64,000 nt of DNA from assembly GCA_949710005.1 (NCBI GenBank), contig OX453287.1:10261805-10325804 (forward strand), read 5' to 3'. This document shows, piece by piece, positions 43,829 to 54,923 of this stretch; positions within the stretch are counted from its first letter, which is position 1, and every line of letters begins with the position of its first letter. The position numbers and the translations under genes were made by a program. The DNA is from Ricordea florida (Eukaryota > Cnidaria > Anthozoa > Corallimorpharia > Ricordeidae). The notes under the pieces are model-generated. The model was not told the origin of the DNA, did not search any database, and saw only the letters and a program-made list of their open reading frames with translations.

Positions 43829-45567
43829 TTCAAGTGCTCAACACAGTCACACCTAACTGGGCCCATGATGTTCAACCCCAGCAACAGAGAAGTGAAAACA
43901 CAATCACAGTCAGCCTGATAGGAGAACTGCATTATGTTGCTCTACATAAAGCTCCAACAGACAATGATGACCAAGATACTGCTAACATCATTCAGAGAAA
44001 ACAGCAGGAAGATGAAGTCCGTGGCTCACCAGCATACTGGAAGACAGTATTGTTTGATTTGTTGGCCATGGTTCGCCAGCCTGGAATTCCAACATGGTTC
44101 CTGACACTTTCTGCTGCTGACAAGCAATGGCCAGAAGTCATTCAAAGCATTGGTCGACAGTATGGATGAGTGTTCTCAGATGAAGATGTGAAAAATATGT
44201 CATGGGAAGATAAATGCAACTGGCTACAATGCAATCCTGTTACTGCAGCTTGGCAGTTCCAACATCATCTTGATTTGTTCTTCAAAGAGTTTGTTGGAGG
44301 AAAAACTCATCCAATTGGTGAACAGCAGGACTACATGATCAGAATCGAATTCCAGGCTTGTGGCTCCCCACATGCACACATGGTCTTATGGATTAAAGAT
44401 GCACCCAAGCTTGGTGAAAACTCAGATGAAGAGACTGCTGCATTCATTAACAGATATCAGAAATGCACTATCCCGGATGATGAAGAGATCAAAAAACTCG
44501 AACAGTCATTCCAAAAACATGTGCATTCGGCCACGTGTAGATGTCATGGACAATGCAGATTCAAATTTCCTCATCCACCCAGCGCAGAGACTGTCATTGC
44601 TGCACCCTCAACAGATCCTGATCCTGTTCGTGAAGTAAGACAGCTAAAAGCTAGTGAAGCAACTTTGAACAGTGTGCGGCAGACCATGAAAAGGGAAGAT
44701 GTAGCGGAAAGCATTTCACTGGAAAACTTGTTGCAAATGGCTGGGACAGATATACCGAGCTATCAACAGGCACTAAAGTTGACCAAAAGTGGAAAAAAGA
44801 TTATCTTGCAAAGACAACCATCTGAGAGATTCATCAACCAGTACAATCCTGATATCTCACGCTACTGGAGACCAAACATGGACCCTCAGTTCATCACAGA
44901 TCCTTAATCGTGTATCATGTATATCATGAGCTACATGTTGAAGAGTGAACGATCAATGAGTGAACTGCTGAAAAAGGTTGCAGAAGAAAGCAGAGGAGAT
45001 GACATCAAGGCGAAATTAAGGAAAGTTGGATCAGCATTTCTAACCAACAGAGAGGTCAGTGCGCAGGAAGTAGCATACAGACTGCTGTCTCTTCCTCTGA
45101 AAAAATCAAGCAGAAAAGTGGTCTTTGTCAATACGGCACCTAAAGAGAAAAGAGTGATGATGCTGAAACCTATGGCAACCATAAAAGACATGCCTGATGA
45201 CTCAGAAAAGATCTTTTGCACATCACTGATGGATAGATATGCATCAAGACCTGACGAGTTAGAGACAATGTGCATGGCAGAATTTGCTGCTACTTACACC
45301 ACTGGTGGGAAAGATTCTAACGAGGATCAAGAGGATCACATTCCTAATATCCTCGACGACAGTGATGGTGAAGATCCTGACGAGCAGCAGATCACCAGAA
45401 CAATCATTCTTAAAAATGGTCTTGGCTGTATGAGAAAGCGGCAGAGGCATTGTGTCATCCGGTTTCATGACAAGAAATACTTCATTAATGACATTAATGA
45501 AATAATCATTAATTCATTAATGACACCCGGACAGCAAATAAACTGTAACAAGCAGTTTATTTGCTGA
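43829..45567 (+). pseudogene. Helentron OTU end, HUH Rep domain and C-terminal piece
   Basis: 43834 onwards completes the OTU domain (ELHYVALHK). Then comes the Helitron Rep domain: RGSPAYWKTVLFDLLAMV, GIPTWFLTLSAADKQWP, an in-frame TGA at about 44167, MSWEDKCNWLQCNPVTAA, and the HUH motif CGSPHAHMVLWI (about 44360). CRCHGQCRFKFPHPPS follows, then a TAA at about 44905 just before the Tyr region (MYIMSYMLKSERSM), where the nicking tyrosine would lie. The final piece (VNTAPKEKRVMMLK to MRKRQRHCVIRFHD) ends in an AT-rich palindromic sequence and a stop at 45565-45567. Two stops and no helicase mean it is dead. Confidence 0.8.
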
Positions 45568-45669
45568 ACGCGTACGGCGACGGTGAGTAAACAAACTCGG
45601 GAAAGAACGTTACCGTTGATTGCATGACCAACGAAAAATGGGATTTGCAAAAATCTAAATGAGATTTGT
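45131..45669. repeat. Direct repeat, copy 2 of 2 (other at 39008-39546)
   Basis: See 39008-39546; the right end of this copy (GAGATTTG, 45661-45668) is the junction sequence used at 39538-39545. Confidence 0.92.
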
Positions 45670-46237
45670 ATTTTAATAGTTTGGTGTAGTACACCAGCGT
45701 CATCTTTTATGAAGAAAGGATATCTGCACAAGAGTGTAATTGTTTCCCGAAGCATCCACCTCTCAATAACTCCTCCCCCCCCCCCACCCACCTCTCCCAT
45801 GTCCACTTCCCTTCCACTACCTTTTTCAGGGGGCTCTAATGCCTTTGTACTTTTATAATAGGCACATAAAACCGATTGCATCAGGCCCGGGTCAATCACT
45901 TGATCGACTAGAACACTTCGCGAACATGCGCTAACATTTTTGGACTTTGCAAGTTTTCTGATGCAGCCCTCGTAGCAGTGTAATTTTAAAAAAGTGCACG
46001 CATGGGTACAAATATTTTGAGCGTACTAACAACGAATTCTTGTAGTTTTCGTTAATTCAATATCTTATTCTTTGGAATATAAATACAATTTCATTCCAAG
46101 CGTGAGTTAATGGCTGTAAATAGAGCCTCCTGCGCGTGGCCGGGAACAAGGTGGCTCTGGATTCGACGGTACGCAAGCACGCCCCTTTACTAGAATTCTG
46201 CTTCCCCCTTCAGTTGTTCACAAAGAGTTGATAAAGT
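45670..46237. other. Spacer with a poly-C tract
   Basis: No gene seen. A run of about 13 C with CCACCC around 45773-45790. It separates the Helentron from the 3' end of the next minus-strand gene. Confidence 0.4.
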
Positions 46238-47692
46238 TTATATTTGGCAGCAAGAGCACTGCTTTAGGAAGTTCTCAAGTCTTAAAATATACGGCGCTTT
46301 CCTCTTGGTGGTGATGTTCTCTGTGTCGATGACGAAATGTTCGCAGATATCCTTCAGCATGGTAATAGCAAACAATGAGAGCTTGGATTTGGACATCAGG
46401 TGACAAAGATTGTAACTCTCGTAGTAGATCGGATGGTTCGGTTGTACATTAGCCATCACATGATCCCTTAGCTCACCGAACGCCGTCTCAGTCATAACCG
46501 CTTCGCCAATCTCCTCCTCCTCGTCCTCATCAGAAATAACTGGCACATGCGAGTGGACACTCAGGCTCCTTTTGGCAGCTAAACGCGAAAAGAAGCTCGA
46601 TATTTGTTTAGCTGTGAGGAATTCAGCACTAGAGAATATACACTTGCCGCTCTCATCTCTAGCTGTAATCATTGACCTCGCGACTTGCACTGGATTCCCC
46701 TTCTGGCCTGTCGTTTCTCCGATCAGGAATTTGTTCGTCAAGTACTCTCTTTGCTTGTCTGAGAATCTTGCTCTGGTTGCCTGGGCAAGGTTGAGAGCCC
46801 AACCCATCTGCAATCGCGACGGTCGAGCTGGAGTATCCGTACTTGTGGTGTCCTCTCCAAACTGTGGCACACTTGTGAACTGGCCTTCAAGTCTTGCTGC
46901 ATATCCAAGGACAGCTTTGTCGAGCATGGTTTCACTTTCTAGCACACGGACGTGCTTGCCACAATCCAAGTGCCTCTGCAATGCCGAAAACCTCTGATAC
47001 AATTTCGTGCAGCCTTCCTCGGGACATGCGTATAGCTCACTACTTTCGGAAGGAAGACTAATCGGTGGGGGATCCTCCGCCGCGCTTTTGGAAGCAATTG
47101 AAGTCGTTGCAGTTCTGGACTTGACAGCGGAGAACAGGTCACACAGCTCCTTGCCTGCAGAACCAGCAATTAACCGCGCTATCTGAAAATTGGCGGGAAT
47201 GTTTATCTTTGATAGTGGAATCTTCTTTCCAGGCCCTATTCCGTAGGCCTTCCATTGGCAAATGTACGTGCTAGCATATTCTAGGTTTGCCACAGTGCTG
47301 ACTCCATCGAGTTTGACTTGCACTGCAGAACTGGGCGAAACTACACTGTCACAGAGGGAGACATTAAGACCAGGTACACCCCCTGAGGACTGCATGGCAT
47401 CCACCATTTGACTTGCTGTTTCCACATCATGACCTTCATTCCGAGGAACTCTAATGTGGGCCTTGATTGTTGCCGCTTTCCTATCGCAGGCCCCTTTACC
47501 GCCTTGGGGGTCTGAGAAGTCTAATCGTCGCACTGTTAAACCATGAGAGTCACCAGCTTGAATGGCGCCAATGATGGTACCACCACTTCGATAACAACCA
47601 GCGTTATCTTGTCTGTAGTACACTGTACATAGGGTCGGCATCACTCTCTTCAACTTGCCGATGACATCGGTCATAATTGCTTGAATGGCTTC

Positions 47693-47722
47693 GAGTGGCC
47701 ACTGCGTCGAGTGGCCACTGTT
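47693..47722. repeat. Short tandem duplication CGAGTGGCCACTGCGT
   Basis: CGAGTGGCCACTG occurs twice in a row, exactly at the deletion that disrupts the last exon of the minus-strand gene; likely a repair scar. Confidence 0.8.
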
Positions 47723-50095
47723 AGATGCCAAGAAATACCGCGCTTGCCAAAACAATCAGTCTGGCTCTCGCGATATTTCCTTGGCAAGAACTTCATTGCC
47801 CAATCTTCGATCAGTAGAACGGACATCTCATCGAGGCTGTCTAGGACGTCTAGCCAAGCATCATCTTGGTTGATACTTCTAAGTAGATGTGCCTTCCACG
47901 CCAGGATGTTCTGTTTGGACTGATCAGATACGAACGAGAGCTCTTCTCTGGTGTCTTCAGAAACATTGCTAGCAGACATATTCTGGATCCCTTCTTCTAT
48001 CTCATGTAGAACTGTCGCAAACTCTTCGCAGCGATGGCATGTATCTTGGTGCTCGTGGTCGCAAATTGACTGATTGTCTTTATCACGAGGGTCGCTCAGG
48101 GCAAATTGTCAGCAGTGGTCGGGGACAGTGGAAGTCTTTGCCACATGCACCTGAATCAAACAACCGTCTCAAAATCATTGAGGGTCTTTTCAAAACAAAA
48201 AGGTAGAAGATAGTTCAGGGACTGGCCTAATCATGTTTCCACAAGAACGTTTAATGGGACTGGAAAACTATTTTAATTCTAGCTATAATGTGCGCGTGCT
48301 ATGCACCATGGTTGTTGAGTAAATTTCAAAACCAATACGAAAAGAAAGAGTAGCGCATTCTGATGCTTTTAGGAGAACTAGATAGCATTTCTGCGCAGCT
48401 ATTGGTGGCATGGAGCTGTGAGCTCAGCTGCCGCAAGCGCCATATCTAACGTTCTTAAAGGGTGGTTCACATCGGCGTTTCAACGGCATAAGGACGTAAG
48501 CGTATGCGTCCTTGTGTCGCAATGTCAAGTGTAAATGACCCGACATATCAGCGTATTGGCAATAATAAGCGCATAAGTTTAGGCACTTATCGCATTACGT
48601 CGTAGCGTCAACGCAACAACCTTCTGGCAAAAAGTACTGGTTTGTTGAATAGTTTTTGATGTAGTTGCCAGCTTGCAACTGAAGAAAAAAAAACTTATTT
48701 CAACCTTGGGGGTGGGAGGAGGTGTACGAGCTAGAACTTCAGTTACGGGGATGAGACAGCAAGTCCACATTCACTGACTAAAAGTTAATTGACATGATAG
48801 CGCTTGGCGATGCCTAAATAACTGTGAAATCCAAGCACTGAGCTCGAGCTTCTCACCTTGAAGTCGCTCTTTAAGTAGCGTTTTGCAGCTCTGAGACGCT
48901 CCGACTGTTCCTTGGCCCAAGACATGCCCATAAAACTGTCGCCAAGGCGCTGGGCGACTTCACATAGATCATCGAACGCTTCTGCTCCCACGGAACTAAT
49001 GTAATCTAGGCCTTGTAAAGACTTGCCAACCGAGGCGGAACACACAGATAGAGTATTCAACAGCGCTCTACGGCTCAATGGCTTGAAGTTACATTCCTTG
49101 CTATAGGCCAGATACTGCCTGACTATGGATTCGGGTATCAGCATGCGAACAACATTTGGCACTGAGATGACTTCTTTTGTTGACAGCGTGATCGACTTCT
49201 CCCCAAACGGCAAATCTTGAATAATATGCGGACTTGTTATAAAGTCGAGAAAGTGGTCGACTTGTGTTTGGGAGACAAACATTTTGGTATGTACTTGTGG
49301 TGCTGGGGGAACTCCTCTGCCATAGCGTATCGCGTGTTCCCTAGCTGTGGTAAAACGGTATCTGGTTAGATCTGGGATCCACCCTTTAACTGTACGGAAT
49401 TGTAACTTGTCAGCCACTATGGACAAGATTTGCCGCCGCGCTTGCCAAGTACTAGCGTTCATATAGCATTCAGCCAATGCTGCCAAAAGAACCTGATCAA
49501 TATCACCATCTTCGGTATCACTGGACGAGTTCTGGGCCTCAAGTGATTTGCAGGACACAAGAGTCTTCCATAAGTGGGCAGACTGATGTGGTGCTATTTC
49601 CTCTAATACGGCGTCTACTGCTTGACGGGCCTTGCGCACATAACGTCTTCGGGTCCTACTGCTTGCCTCCGACCATGGAACAGTAAACGGGTGTCGTACT
49701 GGACTTACATCTTTGCTTTCTGGTTCATCTTTTCAAGTGACAACGAACCTTCACGCACCGCAATTCTCGCTTGAGCCCGGGGGACTGGCGTACACGTTAT
49801 GTCCAATGTGGCCTCAAATGACGGTAAGTATAGGCTTCCTTCGGGTGTCTCAAAGGCTGTCTCTTCTTCTGGTACCTTTGTGGGCGCTGGCGTGCTCTTG
49901 GCACCGGTCACTGTTCCAATAGGGACCAGTAAAGGGACCGAGCTTTCATTTTCCTGTTTTGAATAATAGGAGAACTTCATGCAATTGATTGGTTATCTCA
50001 AGGGTTTATTCATACTAGCAAGGTAGGTATGTTGGACTTGGGATTTATGTAAGTCCGTTGCACAGGATAAGGGTGTTGGTATCTTTACACTATTC

Positions 50096-50560
50096 AGTGC
50101 AGTGGAGATAGAGTAGAACCCGGTAACTCGAACTCTGAAGGGAAGCAATAAACAGTTTGAGTTAGCCGGAATTCGAGTTATTGGGATCGATTGAATTTAT
50201 TGAATTTTCAATTTGTTATGTTAATAGCTGATAAATACTGATTTTTCAGCACTAAGATAGTTCTAATCAAAATCAAATTGCTGTAGTGTTAGGCCAGAGG
50301 TTTACCGATTATACAACAAGAACAGCTAAGGGGATGACATCCAAGTGGAGTTACCATACAAGAACCAGAATTCGAGTTATCGGGGTAAGTTGAGTGAATT
50401 TTTGGTCAAGGGAAAAATAGTGCGAGTCAGTGAGGAATTCGAGTTATCCAAGATCGAGTTAACCGAGTAAAAATGAATGAAAATTGGGGTGAGATCCAAT
50501 GGAAATAGTACAGTGGTTCGAGTTAACTGAGTTCTTGTTATCACTGAGATATCAATACCA
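50096..50560. mobile_element. pogo/Tigger-like remnant
   Basis: Left part AGTAGAACCCGGTAACTCGAA and right part GTACAGTGGTTCGAGTTAACT, with several internal copies of GAATTCGAGTTA. Terminal sequences with a CAGT-AACC-CG-TAACTCGAA pattern are typical of Tigger-type elements. No transposase is present. It lies between exons 2 and 3 of the minus-strand gene. Confidence 0.5.
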
Positions 50561-51516
50561 TTCTATAAATGCACTATTGACTTCCCCTCGTTACATTTCT
50601 GCCAAGCCCCACCCTGAAAAATGAAATAGCTCTCCAACGACTCTATCCAGGCCAAAACCTCCCCCTTCCCCTTAACAAAAACGCACACTTCCCCAAAACT
50701 ACTCAATTTTTCCCCTCCCACCCCTTTGTTAAGAAAAACTACGACCCCAGACTTGCGCACAGACTTACCAAAGCTAAAGCACCCATCCTACAGGAAATCT
50801 CAGTTTCGGCAGGTGTGGCCACATTTTCAGTTGCTGTAAGACTAATTCGACACTTGCAACACGCACCTGTAAATTAAAGAACAAACAAAATGCTGTACTT
50901 TTAAACGAGACAATTATAAAAGACTGACGCGTCGGTTTTAGACTGCCATGTCCCCGTCTTCGCTCCATTTCTACCGCTCAAAATTTGACCCTTATATTTA
51001 ATTCATAATCAATAATACCTGAGCCGACAGGCACAAGTTTGCCAGTTTCTTGCAAAATATGCTGTGACATCCGTTTGCTTATCCCCCTTTCTGCCTTCGG
51101 CCGCTCCTTGAGAATGATGCCGTGCTTTGAAATAACGGTAGGAACGGAACATTTAGACGAGGGCCGTCTCCAGCCAAGGCCAGGTGACTCTCAGTGGCGA
51201 GGACAGATGCTGAGCTTGTCAACATTTCGAAGCATAGAAAACATAGACGCCCTTGACAAAATGAGATCCACTTCATTTTCGACACCAGTTAATGCAAGGG
51301 CTGACTTGTGCGCGCCTATGCTTCTCTTGCACTGAAGTAGCGGTATGACTTCAACAGACTTGCTTCTATCCTTCGTTTGAAAACCGCAATGGCCGCCAAC
51401 AATTTCTTGAAAAGAGCAAACTGTTTCCTCCCTAGAAGCCATGGCGAACAACCAGGATCAAATGGAACTAGCACGCTGCTTTTATTGAAGGAAAAGTCTA
51501 GACGGTATAATTTCAT

Positions 51517-52939
51517 CCACTGTGCTATTGTTGAGCGCTGTTTCTAATGTAAGACAAGTCTAGACAGTACAATTTCATGTAGCTTTTACGCAAAATTAAA
51601 TTCTTATTAGATTTTAGAAGGGATACATTGAAGAGCAAGAGAAATTTAATTAAGGTTAGGTCTCACAGATTAGAATTGAAGGGAAATTTTTTTTGGGGTG
51701 AAAAAGTAGGAGCTACCCTAAAATCAGGAACGGCGTAATCCTAAAAGACGTAACTATAAATATAAATAAATAAATACCTAGAACATTGCACTGCACCAGT
51801 TTTAAAAATGGCAGTATGTATTTGCTAACCATCTTAGTTTACCGCTTTTAAAATAACAGGACAAGTGGTCGTACAATAAAATGAATTTGCTACACCTCGT
51901 GCGTTTTGGTTCCCACGCACTTATTTTTAGCCGGGGCCGTAGACAATCGTTGCCTGGTCACGCAATAAGACTGGTACCGTACGTTGGTTAGTTTACTTAC
52001 CGTCGCTGTGCAGCAAATACATTGCTCGCTACAAAGGATCAAAATTTCGCTACAATGCTTTCCTACTTGGCCTACTTTATCTCAGACAAGGCTCTTAAAG
52101 CGGATTTATTTACCTTTCTGATTTCGCAGTCACGGGAAAGCAGACTTGTGTCCGCTCGCAGTCGCCATTCTCCTATCTACGAGATCTCAAAAACAGAAAT
52201 TACTCATTGAACAGTCTCTTCTTTGCAAGATAAGTTGAATTTAGTTAACACGGCTACATATTTAAAGAATCTTGTCAGTTTTTGCCTTCAAATAAGCTTA
52301 AATTGACGCGTAAAACTAGCGTGACTTGCACCTGTCAATTGAACTGAAAGTAAATTAGAAGTTGGCGGGGACAAAATAACCTCAAAATAATTGATCAATT
52401 TTTGGAGCGTTCGCGAAAATACCTAATTACTAATTTTCAGATAATGTTTAAGTGTTATATCTCTTTGGGTAGTAACCGCGATTTGGGGTGATTTGGAGGA
52501 TTCCCCCATATAGAAAATTCAGTTTTGGTTCTAGAGGTAAATTGTTGTATTTATAAGCATTATGCAAATTATGTATCAGAATTTTGCTCGTTTGCTGATA
52601 TTTTCATCTTGAAATTTAAAGATGTGCCGTTTTTAAATTGTTAGATATCTGTTTTGTGAATTTTAAGTGGAATACTGCCAATATATTCACTCGTTTATGA
52701 AAGTAAGCTCAATTCTGTCACTGGACTGTTTTGCATTGTTCAGCGACTATTTTTAGGCCGCCAGACAGTTGAAATCGAAAATCTCAAATAATTTCCAATC
52801 TCGGTCGCATTTTGAAAATTAAATACCAGCAGTGTTATTAACTCATTAAAACCTTATTATAAAGGGAAAATGAGGGTAGGTTAGGTTTTGAGCTGTGGCC
52901 ACGGTTTGCTGATTTTGCCCGATTTTTCTGTGCATTCGC
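51517..52939. other. Gene-poor AT-rich region
   Basis: No reading frame or repeat that I can support. A short frame at 52022-52210 has no recognisable features. Confidence 0.45.
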
Positions 52940-54643
52940 TCTTAACAGAGGAAAATTCTTAAGTGACCTCAATCAACTACCTTGGGCCAATGTTGATTTG
53001 TATTCTGATCCCAATGAAATGTGGCGTGTATGGAAAGAAATGTTTCTTGGCTGCGTCGATAAACACACACCACTTGAATCCAAAAGAATTCAAAAAAAAT
53101 TATCTCAATGGATTACTAGAGAGTTATCGCGCAAAATCCGAAAACGAGATTTCCTTAAAAAGAAGGCAATCTCCTCCAATACCCAGCTTTATGGGATCAA
53201 TTTAGGTGTGCAAGAAACCAGGCAAATAACGCAATTAAACTCGCAAAAAAGATCCAGGTTTCTGACAACCTGGAAGCCAACAAAGGTAATTTGCGCAAAA
53301 CATGGAATGTTATCAACGAGCTAACTTCACTTAACAGTGGTAAGTCAACGAGTATTTTGCAGATCAAGGTAGATAATAAAATAGTAAGAAACCCTATGGA
53401 CATTGCGGAAACTATTAACGATCACTTTACAAACGTTGCACAAGTATTAGCACAAGATATTCCTGTTGTCGATGCTATTCCTGAGTCTTATTTAGAGCCC
53501 ACTCATTCGTTTTCTCTGCAAATTCCGAGTGTTGATATTGTTTCTAACGTTTTATCAAAAATTGATGAAAAGAAAGCCACCGGTCTTGATATGATTCTGA
53601 GTAAATTGTTGAAAATGGCTGCTAATATCGTCGCACCCTCTCTTACCTCAATATTCTCAAGGCCTATTCTCACTGGGATATATCCAAACGATTGGAAAAT
53701 GGCCAAAGTGACTCCACTTTTTAAAAAGGGCATTAAATCGGACCCTAACAACTAAAGGCCAATATCTGTAATCCCTGTAATTTCGAAAGTTTTTGAAAGA
53801 ATTGTTTATAATCAACTTTTCCATTATCTAGACGATAATAAATTGCTACTAGGTTGCCAATCAGGGTTCCGTTCTCTACATAGTACGCTCATGGCTTTGC
53901 TTGAGGCAACAAATGCTTGGTCAGTAAACATCGACAATGGCCTTCTAATTGGCGTTGTCTTTATTGACCTTACTAAGGCATTCGACACCATTGGTCATGA
54001 GATCATCTTGTGTAAGATGTCATACTTGGGTGTCGATCAGGCAGCTATAAATTGGTTTTCCTCGTACTTAAGTGGCCAAACCCAAAGATGTAATGTCAGT
54101 GGCAAACTATCATCTGCTCCCAACTCCCTGCGGGGTGCCATACCAAGAATGTTGGCCGATGACACCAACCTTACGTTATCTAATAAGACGTTAACAGCGC
54201 TTAAGCTAGCTGTAACCCCTGAATTAAATAACCTTAGCTGTTGGCTGAAAGCTAACAAACTCAGTCTAAATGTTGCTAAAACAGAGCTAATGATTATTGG
54301 ATCAAGACAAAGACTATCTACCCAACGTGACGATGTAGAAATCAGAATTGATGACCAAATTATCAAGAGAGTTGATCATACCAAATCCTTGGGTCTTACC
54401 ATAGATGCTCAACTCTCTTGGGGTAAACACGTTGAAGAGATTTGCAAGAAAGTCTCTTCAGCTATAGGCGTCCTAAAACGTGTGCGGCCCTTTATATCCA
54501 AAGAAACTGCAATCCAAATTTATAACGCTTTAATTAGGCCTCATTATGATTACAGGCTTGACATTGCGACTGCCACAGGTGCATTTGCGACTAAACTTTT
54601 CACTTATATGACTAAAATTTATCGATCGGTCGCAAATTTGTGA
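52940..54643 (+). pseudogene. CR1/Jockey-type LINE fragment, decayed
   Basis: The endonuclease is absent. The frame begins in the linker (WANVDLYSDPNEMWRVWKEM, then shifts near 53180 to NQANNAIKLAKK) and continues into RT: RKTWNVINELTS, KKATGLDMILSKLLK, WKMAKVTPLFKKG, a TAA at 53753, RPISVIPVISKVFERIV, GFRSLHSTLMALLE, FIDLTKAFDTIGHEIIL. The GVPQGS motif is lost by a deletion of about 100 bases, because SLRGAIPRM joins directly to LADDTNLTLS. The C-terminal SWGKHVEEICKK and YNALIRPHYDY remain. The 3' end at 54643 is near AATAAAGGAAT. Confidence 0.82.
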
Positions 54644-54923
54644 CCAGTTTGTTAGCAATAATCGACTATTTAATTACTGAGTCAATAAAGGAATACAGCA
54701 TTCAATAGTTCTGTGTCTTATTTGTAACTAAAAATTTACAATTTATCAGCTTATTCATGTAAAATGTACCTTAAAGTTCCTCACGATCGCATGTTTCATA
54801 CGCCATTAAAGCAGTTTCTTCAAGTAATGTATTACAGGTGCGTTGTTTTGTTGGGGAGACCACTGGTTTTAAACTTCCACGCAACGACGTAACTTCCACG
54901 TGGGATTGTGAAATATTCCATCC
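54644..54923. other. Spacer upstream of the OTU-hAT gene
   Basis: LINE tail, then sequence without coding sense. Confidence 0.35.

Larger units (their letters stand above)
37315..45669 (+). mobile_element. Helentron-type (Helitron2) rolling-circle element, dead, tandemly duplicated and carrying a LINE
   Basis: Recognised by an N-terminal Helitron-like region with RKQR-type repeats, an OTU protease domain inside the protein, and an HUH Rep domain. The order is N-terminal repeat (37315-37665), a ~520-bp non-coding insertion, N-terminal domain copy A joined to a C-terminal piece (38244-39546), N-terminal domain copy B plus OTU start (39544-40625), CR1-like LINE (40626-43824), OTU end, Rep and C-terminal piece (43829-45567). 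No PIF1-type helicase is present; the frame ends shortly after MRKRQRHCVIRFHD. Target sites and the 3' hairpin end of a Helitron were not identified, so the outer limits are approximate. Confidence 0.8.
46238..51451 (-). pseudogene. Spliced RNase-H-like/C2H2 multi-copy family gene, with stops and frameshifts
   Basis: Read on the minus strand. Exon 1 (51451 to about 51023): MASREETVCSFQEIVGGHCG, LSICPRH, TGA near 51188, then GLGWRRPSSKCSVP and LVPVGSG before a GT donor. Exon 2 (50877-50768): CCKCRISLTA, with AG acceptor and GTAAGT donor. Exon 3 (49980 to about 48858): a leader, a frameshift near 49730, then SRTRRRYVRKARQAVDAVLE and a frame to a GTGAG donor. Exon 4 (48150 to about 47690): in-frame TGA near 48110, then LIEDWAMKFLPRKYRESQTD. 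After a small deletion the last frame (47755-46238) has YYRQDNAGCYRSGG, DFSDPQGGKGACDRKAA, NEGHDVETA, a C2H2 finger (CPEEGCTKLYQRFSALQRHL) and an acidic region. Asp in IEDWAMK and RQDNAGC with Glu in NEGHD suggest a DDE core; inference. Confidence 0.65.

Noticed and set aside
51039..51335. Plus-strand 98-aa frame
   Set aside because: Antisense to exon 1 of the minus-strand C2H2 family, which has splice donor and acceptor support.
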